In this document: in pieces, positions 5,720 through 12,329 of the stretch
How the letters are laid out: the number at the start of each line of letters is the position of its first letter
How positions within the stretch are numbered: position 1 is the first letter of the stretch
From: Oscillospiraceae bacterium
Lineage (GTDB): Bacteria > Bacillota_A > Clostridia > Oscillospirales > Ruminococcaceae
Length of the DNA: 12,329 bases
Direction: 5' to 3'
Assembly (NCBI GenBank): GCA_017848205.1
Contig: JAGDDO010000047.1
Location: 1-12,329 of the forward strand
Program-made: the position numbers and the translations under genes
The notes under the pieces: generated by a model
Told to the model about the DNA's origin: nothing
What the model saw: the letters and a program-made list of their open reading frames with translations, nothing else
Database searches by the model: none

Positions 5720-5767
5720 TTGATATGAATAAAAATTTTCTGTATTTCAAAATTGAAAAGATATAAT

Positions 5768-5799
5768 AAAAAGTCCGGTCTTTTGAAACCGAACTTTTT
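5768..5799 (-). terminator. Rho-independent terminator of the AAA-ATPase gene
   Basis: On the minus strand AAAAAGTTCGGT pairs with ACCGGACTTTTT (12 bp, one G-U) over an 8-nt loop, and the downstream arm ends in a T run. It begins 6 nt after the stop codon at 5805-5807. Confidence 0.85.
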
Positions 5800-5804
5800 A
5801 TTAG

Positions 5805-7424
5805 TTATTCATTTTCCATCATAACTTTTTCAATCCTGCAGAAATGCTTTCTCTGTCCCGGCTTTTCATCCTTATCATAGGTTATGCCAACAAGAATGAT
5901 ATCTCTTCCGAATCCTTTGAATGATTCTGGATACTGCCTGTTTTTGATCTGATCAATTGCAGTTTTAGCATCCTTATTCCACTTAAGTTCGATTACAAGT
6001 ATCGGATATCCGGAATCATATTTCGGCAAATATGCGATGTCAGCATAACCATTTCCGGCAGGTATCTCTTCCCACTGAACATAGTTGTCGCGGTAAGTAT
6101 AATATGCAAGCTTGATTACACTTCTCAGACTATCTTCCCTGTTATAGTGGATTGGTGACGTTTCCTCCATGTGGATCTTTTCAATCTGTGCGGCGACTGC
6201 TTCCTCGTTTCCTTCTATGGTATCTTCAAAAAGCTTATCGCTCTCCTTCAGACGTTCAATCGTTGCTGTATGCTCTGAATCTCTGATTGTATCCTGAAAT
6301 TCCTGACGAATCTCTTCATTCGGAATACGTGCTGTTTTCTTTGCACTGTCATAAGCAAGATAGCCAAGGTGAATAAGAAGTGTTATAACGTCATCCTTAC
6401 TTTTAAAATTAGTAAGATCATTTTTGAACTTAGTTGTTGTTACGTTCACTTCAATTCCAGCCATGAGTTCTGCTATTGTTTTAGTAAGTCCGCTATAGTC
6501 CAGACTAATGTATTCCATCAATGCATCTGCAGATGATGTCTGAATCCAGTATGAAGCAAATTTATTTCGTCTGGCAGCTTTAATAACAGAATTCGGATTG
6601 TAGACTGATTCAGCTTCATCAAATGAATATCCGTCATACCAGCTTTTCATCAAACTAAAATCTGCGTTTTTGTCATCGCATATTTTCTTAACTTCGTCTT
6701 CAGTAAAACCAACATACTCTCCGAATTCTTCCGGTTCAATCATTGTATATTCATCAAAATCTGAAATAGCAGACTGTGAGCCGTCTTTTTTTATTGGAAG
6801 AATACCGGTCATATATGCTGCTGCAACTGTCTTTGGTGTAAAGGCTATATTTTTGAACCATTCACGAAGAAGATCAAGATACTGCTTCTGTACTGATGCA
6901 TCATCCTTCGATTCGCGTATAATGGCATCCCACTCATCTATGATAAAAACAAATTTTCGTCCCGGATTATCTTCATCGCCTTCAACACAGCGTAAAATAC
7001 AATCTGTAAGAGACATATCTTTATCAAGATATGAAAACATTCCGAGAAGTTCTTTTCGTAATGATTCAACGATCATATCAGTGACACATGAAAGAGGCTT
7101 TTTTTTCCTTCTGACTGAAGAAATAAAACTTGTCACATCAAAACAAATCACATTGTATTTATTTAAATATCTTTCATATGTACTGCAACTTGCTATTTTT
7201 TTATCATCAAAAAGTTTATGGGAATCACATGAGCAGTCATAATAGGAAGCAAGCATTTTGGCAGCAAAAGATTTTCCGAACCTACGCGGTCTGCTTATGC
7301 ATATGAGCTTCTTATTAGTCCCTATTCTATTGTTAATAAGATCAATCAGATTTGTTTTATCAATATAATCATCTTCAACAATTTCAGCAAACGAAGCATT
7401 TCCAGGATTAATATACGTTCCCAT
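5805..7424 (-). CDS. AAA-ATPase-like / PD-(D/E)XK nuclease-like protein
   Basis: The 539-aa protein has the architecture of the AAA-ATPase-like plus C-terminal PD-(D/E)XK (DUF1703-type) family that is multicopy in gut anaerobes. The N-terminus GTYINPGNASFAEIV..YIDKT is typical, and the P-loop is SRPRRFGKS (Lys51, Ser52). The Walker B-like strand is FVFIIDEWDAI. The C-terminal nuclease-fold core shows ADIAY (Asp462) and VIELKW (Glu479, Lys481), matching D...ExK. Members are often annotated as hypothetical, and nuclease activity is generally unproven. The start is ATG 7424, 10 nt after GGAAGG; an upstream in-frame GTG (7433) lies too close to that site. It is a single-gene unit with consensus promoter, 5' stem-loop leader and terminator. 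Confidence 0.9.
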   Translation of the reverse strand: MGTYINPGNASFAEIVEDDYIDKTNLIDLINNRIGTNKKLICISRPRRFGKSFAAKMLASYYDCSCDSHKLFDDKKIASCSTYERYLNKYNVICFDVTSFISSVRRKKKPLSCVTDMIVESLRKELLGMFSYLDKDMSLTDCILRCVEGDEDNPGRKFVFIIDEWDAIIRESKDDASVQKQYLDLLREWFKNIAFTPKTVAAAYMTGILPIKKDGSQSAISDFDEYTMIEPEEFGEYVGFTEDEVKKICDDKNADFSLMKSWYDGYSFDEAESVYNPNSVIKAARRNKFASYWIQTSSADALMEYISLDYSGLTKTIAELMAGIEVNVTTTKFKNDLTNFKSKDDVITLLIHLGYLAYDSAKKTARIPNEEIRQEFQDTIRDSEHTATIERLKESDKLFEDTIEGNEEAVAAQIEKIHMEETSPIHYNREDSLRSVIKLAYYTYRDNYVQWEEIPAGNGYADIAYLPKYDSGYPILVIELKWNKDAKTAIDQIKNRQYPESFKGFGRDIILVGITYDKDEKPGQRKHFCRIEKVMMENE

Positions 7425-7455
7425 TCTATTCACACCTTCCGAAACACCTTATACT

Positions 7456-7499
7456 GAAACAGCAGAGTCCCACGTAAAGAAAGTGAGCTCTGCCGTTTC
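7456..7499 (-). promoter_or_regulatory. Strong 5'-leader stem-loop before the AAA-ATPase gene
   Basis: GAAACAGCAGAG (7456-7467) pairs with CTCTGCCGTTTC (7488-7499), a 12-bp stem with one G-U on the RNA strand. Five further pairs (7469-7473 with 7483-7487) follow after a one-base bulge. It starts about 4 nt from the predicted transcript 5' end and is not followed by a T run, so it looks like a 5'-protecting or regulatory structure rather than a terminator. Confidence 0.65.
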
Positions 7500-7509
7500 T
7501 TCTTATTTA

Positions 7510-7538
7510 ATTATATTGATTCCCGATGCCATTGTCAA
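7510..7538 (-). promoter_or_regulatory. Consensus sigma-A promoter of the AAA-ATPase gene
   Basis: On the minus strand TTGACA (7538-7533), a 17-bp spacer and TATAAT (7515-7510) form a perfect vegetative promoter. The predicted start is near 7503. Confidence 0.85.
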
Positions 7539-7569
7539 TGGAACATAATTACATGTTTTACAGAAGGAT

Positions 7570-7650
7570 AATGCGCCAGAGGCGCATTGATAATGAAATC
7601 GGAGCCATCGGCTCCGATTTATCCTTTTATTCGGTACGCCTGCGGCGTGC
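7570..7650 (+). repeat. Triple-hairpin repeat, copy B
   Basis: Stem 1 is AATGCGCC/GGCGCATT (7570-7588, loop AGA). Stem 2 is AAATCGGAGCC/GGCTCCGATTT (7596-7620, loop ATC). Stem 3 is GTACGCC/GGCGTGC (7634-7650, loop TGC, one G-U). Stem 2 keeps its pairing although its sequence differs from copies A and C (TCGGA..TCCGA against GCGGA..TCCGC), so the paired positions have covaried. It sits between the pnkp stop (15 nt away) and the AAA-ATPase promoter and may terminate pnkp. Confidence 0.85.
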
Positions 7651-7664
7651 TGTTTTTTTACCGA

Positions 7665-10229
7665 TTACAGTCTCGGATCGACCGGTTCGCTTTCAAAAGC
7701 CAGAACACCGAATGAGCATTCATGTACACGGTAAAGCGGTTCTTTTCTCACAAACCTGTTAAGCGACTCCATACCGAGAGAGAATTCTTTCAGTGCAAGT
7801 GTGCGTTTGCGGTTAAGTGAACGTACCTTCAGACGTTTCAGATGATCCGGTTCGAGGTACTCAGCACCGTAAATGATACGCAGGTATTCACGTCCTCTGC
7901 ACTTTACCGCAGGCTGCAGGAGTCTGTGTCCCTGTTTTGCAGTGAAAGTCTCAGGCTTTACAACCATGCCTTCGCCGCCGTTTCCGGTAAGCTCAAGCCA
8001 CCAGTTCACGCCGTTCTTTATACTGTTTTCGTCCTCAGTATCAACACATATATACGGAGTTTCCATGTAAACAGGATCTTTGCCGGTTATGTATTTTCTG
8101 ATATTCTCCATGTGCCATACATGTTTTTCTTCCGAGAATACATGTCCTTCGACAGCAAGTATATGGAAAGGTGCGATACGTATGTCATCAGTACTGTTTA
8201 CTGTCCAGCAGTATTCACGGTATGCCTTTATATATTTATCTATGTCATCCTGCTTTGACCTGTAACGTTCAAGTATATCCGAAAGATCAACGTCCTGTTC
8301 ATTTACCTGACCGCCGTTTTCCTTCTGACGTATGCACGCCTTTTCAAGAACACCTACAGCCGCTTTCAGACTTCCCGCTCCTGCATTTCCGGCAGGTGCG
8401 TACTGAGAACGGATAAGTCCCTGCGCTTTTTCAGACCACGGCATAAGCTCGGTATCGAGACATACCCAGTCTGTTTTAAAGTCATCCCAGAAAGCACTTT
8501 CAGTAAGTACAGTATCAAGTCTGTCAAGCAGTTCAGTTTCTGCATTTCCCTTGTCGAAGAATTTTCTGCCGGTCCTTGTGTATATGATACCTCTTGAACC
8601 GTCTGTTATGCCGAACCTTCCGGCAGCTGTTTCTGCATTCCTGCAAAGCACGATGACGGCTCTTGAACCCATATGCTTCTTTTCGCAGACAACATTTCTT
8701 ATTCCCCTGCTCTTATAATATTCAAAAGCTTCAAGCGGATGTTCAAGATATCCGTCAAGTCCGCTTGTTTCACACGGAGACATAGTCGGCGGAAGGTAGA
8801 TAAGCCAGTGCGGATCTGCCGCAAAACGTGACATGATCTCAAGTGCTGCCGCAGCGTTGTTTTCGTGTATATCTATCGACGGCATAAGTTCCGTTTCAAC
8901 GTGAAGTTTCTTATTGAAGTCACCGACAGTGAGCATATCGCCGATATCTTCTTCCTGCTTTTCCTCAAGCGGCTTTACCGGTTCATAGTACTGCTCCAAA
9001 GCATCGACGCTTACAAACTCCTTTTCCGGATAGCGGTATGCAGTCAGTTTTCCGCCGTAAACGCATCCGGTATCGATACAGTAAGTGTTATTCTGTGCTC
9101 TGACTTCCCTTCCGGCTATATGACCGTATACAACTGCCGCATCTCCACGGTAGTCTGCTGTCCAGTCAAGACGTACCGGAAGTCCGAAAGTATCCGTTTC
9201 GCCTGTTGTCTCACCGTAAATGCAGAAATCACGTACTCTTGCGGACGCACGGCTGATATATTCCTGTTTGAGCCCTGCGTGGGCAATTACAAGTTTGCCG
9301 TCGTCGAGAACATAGTGACTTATAAGGCTGTCGATAAATCCTGCTGTTTCATTTTTAAAGTCATCGCCCATGCTTTCAATATCTGCAATGGTCTTATCGA
9401 TACCGTGAGTACGGGCTATGTTCTTTCCGCGAAGATATTTAAGAAGCTTTACATCATGGTTGCCAGGTACCGCGATCGCGTTTTCAGACTTCACCATATC
9501 CATTACAAGACGCAGAACATCTGCATTCCTGTTTCCTCTGTCACAGAAGTCTCCAAGGAATGCTGCTTTTCTTCCTTCAGGATGTGAATAGATACCGTCA
9601 GTTTTTGTGTATCCGAGCTTTTCAAGAAGAAGTTCAAGCTCGTCAAAACAACCGTGTATGTCACCGATAATGTCAAACGGTCCGTGCATCTCCTTTGTGT
9701 CGTTCCAGAGCATTGTGCGGATTATCTCCGTGTTTTCAATCTTTTCAAGGGAATCTATAACGTAAACGAAACGGAACCCTTCCTTCTTAAGGTAACGTAT
9801 ACTGCGTTTAACGTCACGGCAGTGATTGCGGATATCACGCTCGCTGAAGCCGCGGTCAGGACGTGCCTTGTTTCGTTCCTGTATCAGATCTTCAGGAAGG
9901 TCAAGCACGATCGCTGCAGCATGAACATCGTGTTCTCTTGCAAGATCAAGCACCCGTTTTCTTGCACTCTGCTGAATGTTTGTAGCATCTATGACTGTAA
10001 GTCTCATATGCTCAAGTCTTTTTTTCGCAGCGTAGTAAAGAAGATCGAATGCATCTTCAGAAACATTCTGACTGCTTTCATTGTCGCATACCATTCCTCT
10101 GAAAAAGTCCGATGAAAGTATCTCGGTCGGTTTGAAATGAGTACCGGCAAAAGTTGTTTTACCGGATGAGGTCCCGCCGACAAGTGCCACGAGGCAGAAC
10201 TCCGGTATCTCTATTTTGAATTTATCCAT
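7665..10229 (-). CDS. pnkp: Polynucleotide kinase-phosphatase/ligase of the RNA repair system
   Basis: This 854-aa protein is a full-length bacterial Pnkp, close to the size of the Clostridium thermocellum enzyme. It has three modules in order. The 5'-OH kinase carries P-loop GGTSSGKTT (18-26, Lys24) and SSDFFRG (Asp41). The metallophosphoesterase 2',3'-phosphatase carries GDIHG (189-193), GDFCDRG (226-232), GNHD (256-259), AHAG (His317) and YGH (His370). The ligase/adenylyltransferase carries EKKHMGSR with nucleophile Lys518, GEGMVVKP and VKCRGREYLRIIYG. It heals 2',3'-cyclic phosphate and 5'-OH ends of cleaved RNA and, with Hen1, seals them. The start is ATG 10229, overlapping the hen1 stop by 8 bp (ATGGATAA), with GGGGG 12 nt upstream. 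An in-frame ATG at 10277 lies inside hen1 and is less likely. Confidence 0.97.
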   Translation of the reverse strand: MDKFKIEIPEFCLVALVGGTSSGKTTFAGTHFKPTEILSSDFFRGMVCDNESSQNVSEDAFDLLYYAAKKRLEHMRLTVIDATNIQQSARKRVLDLAREHDVHAAAIVLDLPEDLIQERNKARPDRGFSERDIRNHCRDVKRSIRYLKKEGFRFVYVIDSLEKIENTEIIRTMLWNDTKEMHGPFDIIGDIHGCFDELELLLEKLGYTKTDGIYSHPEGRKAAFLGDFCDRGNRNADVLRLVMDMVKSENAIAVPGNHDVKLLKYLRGKNIARTHGIDKTIADIESMGDDFKNETAGFIDSLISHYVLDDGKLVIAHAGLKQEYISRASARVRDFCIYGETTGETDTFGLPVRLDWTADYRGDAAVVYGHIAGREVRAQNNTYCIDTGCVYGGKLTAYRYPEKEFVSVDALEQYYEPVKPLEEKQEEDIGDMLTVGDFNKKLHVETELMPSIDIHENNAAAALEIMSRFAADPHWLIYLPPTMSPCETSGLDGYLEHPLEAFEYYKSRGIRNVVCEKKHMGSRAVIVLCRNAETAAGRFGITDGSRGIIYTRTGRKFFDKGNAETELLDRLDTVLTESAFWDDFKTDWVCLDTELMPWSEKAQGLIRSQYAPAGNAGAGSLKAAVGVLEKACIRQKENGGQVNEQDVDLSDILERYRSKQDDIDKYIKAYREYCWTVNSTDDIRIAPFHILAVEGHVFSEEKHVWHMENIRKYITGKDPVYMETPYICVDTEDENSIKNGVNWWLELTGNGGEGMVVKPETFTAKQGHRLLQPAVKCRGREYLRIIYGAEYLEPDHLKRLKVRSLNRKRTLALKEFSLGMESLNRFVRKEPLYRVHECSFGVLAFESEPVDPRL

Positions 10230-11676
10230 TTTTCGTAAACACCCCCATCTGAGTCGGTGTACCGTATTTTTCATCATTATCGCCTATACCGCTTATCACG
10301 CAGGTGTAGCCGAATTTTTTACATATATGATCCGTCCAGTCCTTAAACTCCTCACGCGTCCATTCAAAACGGTGATCGCCGTGACGGAGCTCATTTTCCT
10401 GCATATGCTCGTAATTTACGTTGTATTCGCTGTTCGGTGTTGTGAGTATAACTGTTTTCGGTGCGGCAAATTCAAAAACTGCACGTTCGAAGGACGGTAT
10501 CCTCATCGGTTCAATATGCTCGATGACCTCGATAACGCAGGCACAGTCAAAGCCTTCGAACCGTTTATCCCTGTAAGTCAGTGACGCCTGCATAAGGGTA
10601 AGTTTATCTCTGCGGGCCGACGGCATCCTGTCGAGGTGAAGTCTCTGTGCAGCCTTTTCAAGGACGGCCGCCGAAACATCACAGGCAGTGACTTTTCTTA
10701 TCTGCTGTTCGTTCAGAAGAAGTGAGGTAAGTCTGCACTCACCGCATCCGAGATCAATGACTGAAGAAGCACCGGAGGCAAGAACTGCATTCTTTACAGT
10801 TTCCATACGCAGGGTATTAAGCGGTGTAAACTCTTTCTTCTGAACACCCGCATTTTCTTCCGAAGAACTGTCAGATGCAGCCGGAACATTTTCCACAGAT
10901 TCATTTTCTTCTGTCAAAGTGTCTGCATTGTCAGTTCCATCAGGATCTTCACCGAGAAGAATATCCATTGCTTTGCGTGCATAGCTTTTACGGGCATTGA
11001 AATACCGTCTCATTATCTTTTCTCTGTACGGATGATCGGCAAGCCATCCTTCGCCGTGATCAAGCAGCTTCTGTATTTCACCTGAAGAAATGTAGTAATG
11101 CTTCTGCTTGTCAAACACGGAAATAAGCACGTAAACATGATTAAGAAGCTCTGAAAGCTTCACCGTACCGCTAATGGTAAGATCTATATACGGCGAGTTT
11201 CCCCATTCTGGACAGCTTTCATCAAGTACAGTCCTTTCTGTTTTCACCGTATAGCCAAGGGGCTCAAAAAGTTCTGAAGCAAGTTTTTCATCTCCGTAGT
11301 CACGCAGTGAATAGAGTTTAGCTGTAAGTTTAAGCGGTGTATCTGCAAGTTCCTGTTTTTTATCGCATCTTCCGTTCATAGCTGTTGAGAAAACACGTGA
11401 AATAGCTGTGCTCATAAATGATGTTGAAGCATACGGACGGTCGTTTACATAATCAAAAAGGCCGCCTTCAGTGCTTCCCACCTTTCCTCTCGCAAGATCA
11501 AGAGGATCGATATCCAGCAGAAGTGCGGCCGTTGTACGTTCACTGCTTACCTCGGGATAAAAGACGTAAGCCTTTCCGTATGACAGTTCAAACTGCTGTG
11601 ACCTCGACGGATTTTTATGAAGCAGAAATCCAAGATCTTCGGTATTTGTACCTTCGTAAGTAATTGTAAATAACAA
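10222..11676 (-). CDS. hen1: Hen1 3'-terminal RNA ribose 2'-O-methyltransferase
   Basis: This 484-aa two-domain bacterial Hen1 has an N-terminal ligase-activating domain (about 1-230) with family-typical segments such as GLFDYVNDRPYASTSFMSTAISRVF. An acidic, Ser/Glu-rich linker (about 242-280) follows. The C-terminal methyltransferase domain has the SAM motif VIDLGCGECRL (306-316) and the Mn-binding set IEVIEH (Glu383, Glu386, His387) plus His435 in RHGDHRFEW. It methylates the 2'-OH at the 3' end of the cut before ligation and also activates the Pnkp ligase, so the repaired tRNA resists re-cleavage. The start is TTG 11676 with AAAGGAG 9 nt upstream. It is the first gene of the hen1-pnkp operon, with its own promoter and structured leader. 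Confidence 0.96.
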   Translation of the reverse strand: MLFTITYEGTNTEDLGFLLHKNPSRSQQFELSYGKAYVFYPEVSSERTTAALLLDIDPLDLARGKVGSTEGGLFDYVNDRPYASTSFMSTAISRVFSTAMNGRCDKKQELADTPLKLTAKLYSLRDYGDEKLASELFEPLGYTVKTERTVLDESCPEWGNSPYIDLTISGTVKLSELLNHVYVLISVFDKQKHYYISSGEIQKLLDHGEGWLADHPYREKIMRRYFNARKSYARKAMDILLGEDPDGTDNADTLTEENESVENVPAASDSSSEENAGVQKKEFTPLNTLRMETVKNAVLASGASSVIDLGCGECRLTSLLLNEQQIRKVTACDVSAAVLEKAAQRLHLDRMPSARRDKLTLMQASLTYRDKRFEGFDCACVIEVIEHIEPMRIPSFERAVFEFAAPKTVILTTPNSEYNVNYEHMQENELRHGDHRFEWTREEFKDWTDHICKKFGYTCVISGIGDNDEKYGTPTQMGVFTKNG

Positions 11677-11722
11677 TTTTCGTCACTCCTTTCGCTTTGT
11701 TATTCTTTCATTTATATTGAAA

Positions 11723-11791
11723 ACACTGATCGATTCATGCAGCATCTATTCGTGATTCCGGACAAACCGGAATTATTAAGCTGATCAGTGT
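11723..11791 (-). promoter_or_regulatory. Nested stem-loop in the hen1 leader
   Basis: An outer stem of ACACTGATC (11723-11731) pairs with GATCAGTGT (11783-11791). Inside it is a 7-bp hairpin, ATTCCGG (11755-11761) with CCGGAAT (11767-11773). The outer stem begins about 2 nt after the predicted transcription start, so the hen1-pnkp mRNA would have a base-paired 5' end. No T run follows, so this is not a simple terminator. A regulatory role is inferred. Confidence 0.6.
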
Positions 11792-11799
11792 ATTTCTCT

Positions 11800-11828
11800 A
11801 TTATAATACCACTCAAATCAAAATGCAA
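11800..11828 (-). promoter_or_regulatory. Promoter of the hen1-pnkp operon
   Basis: On the minus strand TTGCAT (11828-11823), a 17-bp spacer and TATAAT (11805-11800). The predicted start is near 11793, leaving a leader of about 115 nt. It is a sigma-A type promoter and lacks the 16-bp shared box seen in the left island. Confidence 0.75.
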
Positions 11829-11857
11829 GAAAAATTTTATTTATTTCCTATTACCAC

Positions 11858-11891
11858 TTGAATTCATACCAAAATTAAGGTATAATTTGGT
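11858..11891 (+). promoter_or_regulatory. Promoter and possible operator of the antitoxin-like gene
   Basis: TTGAAT (11858-11863), a 17-bp spacer and TATAAT (11881-11886). An inverted repeat, ACCAAA (11868-11873) and TTTGGT (11886-11891), brackets the -10, as expected of an autoregulatory operator. The operator role is inferred. It is divergent from the hen1 promoter. Confidence 0.6.
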
Positions 11892-11917
11892 TATAGATTG
11901 TAAAGGGGGATATCGCT

Positions 11918-12118
11918 GTGCCTACAATAAACCCAAGTGCTGACTTTCAAAAAGAGAAAAGTGATTTCGCTTTCATGAGCCACGAACACTCCAGAACACC
12001 AACGGATAAACTTATATTATACAGACATATCAAAGAAGGATTAGATGATGTCTGCAATGGTAATATACGTCCTTTATCAGAAGCTATGCAAGACATAAGG
12101 TCTAAGCGAAAAAAATGA
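11918..12118 (+). CDS. Short orphan Phd/YefM-like antitoxin, apparently internally deleted
   Basis: The 66-aa ORF starts at GTG 11918 with GGGGGA upstream. The N-terminus MPTINPSADFQKEKSDF resembles the start of Phd/YefM antitoxins (I-x-PSADL...), and the C-terminus ILYRHIKEGLDDVCNGNIRPLSEAMQDIRSKRKK resembles their toxin-binding tail (LYxxIxEG.xDxxxGxxRPL.E...DIR). The central block of about 20-25 residues that completes the DNA-binding fold seems to be missing, and the two ends are joined through FAFMSHEHSRTPTD. No toxin gene follows: 2 nt after the stop is repeat copy C and then a hydrolase remnant. It is therefore either a decayed or solitary antitoxin, or a small protein of unrelated function. 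The family call is from pattern memory only. Confidence 0.6.
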   Translation: MPTINPSADFQKEKSDFAFMSHEHSRTPTDKLILYRHIKEGLDDVCNGNIRPLSEAMQDIRSKRKK

Positions 12119-12120
12119 AT

Positions 12121-12196
12121 ATGCGCCAGAGGCACATTAAAATTTGAAGCGGAGCCGCGGCTCCGCTTCTTCCTTTTATCGGAACGCCTTCGGCGT
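12121..12196 (+). repeat. Triple-hairpin repeat, copy C
   Basis: Stem 1 is ATGCGCC/GGCACAT (12121-12137, one mismatch, loop AGA). Stem 2 is a perfect 24-bp palindrome (12146-12169) centred on GCCGCGGC. Stem 3 is ACGCC/GGCGT (12184-12196, loop TTC). It starts 2 nt after the stop of the antitoxin-like gene, and its right end touches the stop codon of the minus-strand hydrolase remnant. Confidence 0.83.
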
Positions 12197-12197
12197 G

Positions 12198-12329
12198 CTA
12201 TTTTAACGAACTCCCTATGATATCCGAAAAATATTCCTTCAGCGGTAATGTAGCTCCGGAATGCTTTCCTTTAGCTTAACGTTTATATAATTCGTGAAGC
12301 AATGTTTTTTTACCAAAGCGTCATAATAC
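12198..12329 (-). pseudogene. Remnant of a YqiA-like hydrolase C-terminus, continuing beyond window
   Basis: The minus-strand frame ending at TAG 12198-12200 reads HELYKR(stop)AKGKHSGATLPLKEYF. It aligns with NERFRRVPGGKHSAASLPLNEYF of the hydrolase at 367-936 across an in-frame TAA, so homology extends on both sides of the stop. A further TGA occurs in this frame close to the window edge. The fragment keeps the block with the catalytic His (GKHS). It is best explained as a decayed paralogue whose 5' part lies outside the window. The repeat copy C abuts its stop codon. Confidence 0.65.

Noticed and set aside
6670..7242. 190-codon plus-strand open frame opposite the AAA-ATPase gene
   Set aside because: It is the complement of well-supported coding sequence with a Walker A region, with no Shine-Dalgarno and no recognisable protein features.
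8865..9587. 240-codon open frame on the plus strand within pnkp
   Set aside because: It is antisense to the ligase/phosphatase part of pnkp, where every codon fits conserved Pnkp motifs. Its composition (Cys, Phe and Tyr rich) is typical of a shadow frame, and it has no ribosome binding site.
3065..12196. CRISPR array or attC-type integron sites for the hairpin repeats
   Set aside because: Copies are kilobases apart without regular spacers, no cas or integrase gene is visible, and the core RYYYAAC/GTTRRRY sites of attC were not found.

Overview
The window is AT-rich chromosomal DNA from a Gram-positive bacterium, most likely a Ruminococcus-like member of the Clostridia. The signs are strong GGAGG-type Shine-Dalgarno sites, TTG and GTG starts, sigma-A promoters ending in TATAAT, a cytoplasmic BspA-type leucine-rich protein, and an AAA-ATPase/PD-(D/E)XK protein of the kind that is multicopy in gut Clostridia. 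No rRNA, tRNA, CRISPR array, transposase or phage structural gene was seen. The taxonomic call rests on gene content and signals only.

Left part (1-5720): an accessory island of short, mostly poorly characterised transcription units. From the left these are: a partial helical protein (minus); a BspA-type LRR protein whose reading frame runs into a YqiA-like alpha/beta hydrolase through an apparent one-base frameshift (minus); an unknown 110-aa protein followed by a Cys-dependent phosphatase (minus); a plus-strand unit in which an unknown protein and a second, catalytically degenerate YqiA-like hydrolase share one frame interrupted by a TAA; and a second Cys-dependent phosphatase followed by a small one-helix membrane ORF (minus). 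Four of these units start from promoters with the same 16-bp box (ATATCTTCGAATTTTC or one mismatch) placed 13-14 bp upstream of TATAAT, where a normal -35 would be. I regard this as the strongest candidate for an undescribed regulon.

Middle and right (5760-11680, minus strand): an AAA-ATPase/PD-(D/E)XK protein with its own consensus promoter and terminator, then the two-gene bacterial RNA repair operon hen1-pnkp. Pnkp has kinase, phosphatase and ligase modules with all diagnostic motifs. Hen1 carries the ligase-activating N-terminal domain and the Mn-dependent 2'-O-methyltransferase domain. The two genes overlap by 8 bp. Together they would heal and seal ribotoxin-cleaved tRNAs and methylate the repaired junction so it cannot be cut again.

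Far right (11840-12329): a divergent promoter drives a short orphan Phd/YefM-like antitoxin with no toxin beside it, followed by a decayed copy of the YqiA-like hydrolase entering from the right edge.

Four copies of a triple-hairpin repeat (about 3065, 4850, 7570 and 12121, all in the same orientation) sit between these units, three of them right against stop codons. Several hydrolase genes are disrupted (frameshift, in-frame stop, remnant), which suggests a fast-turnover accessory region beside a conserved RNA repair operon.
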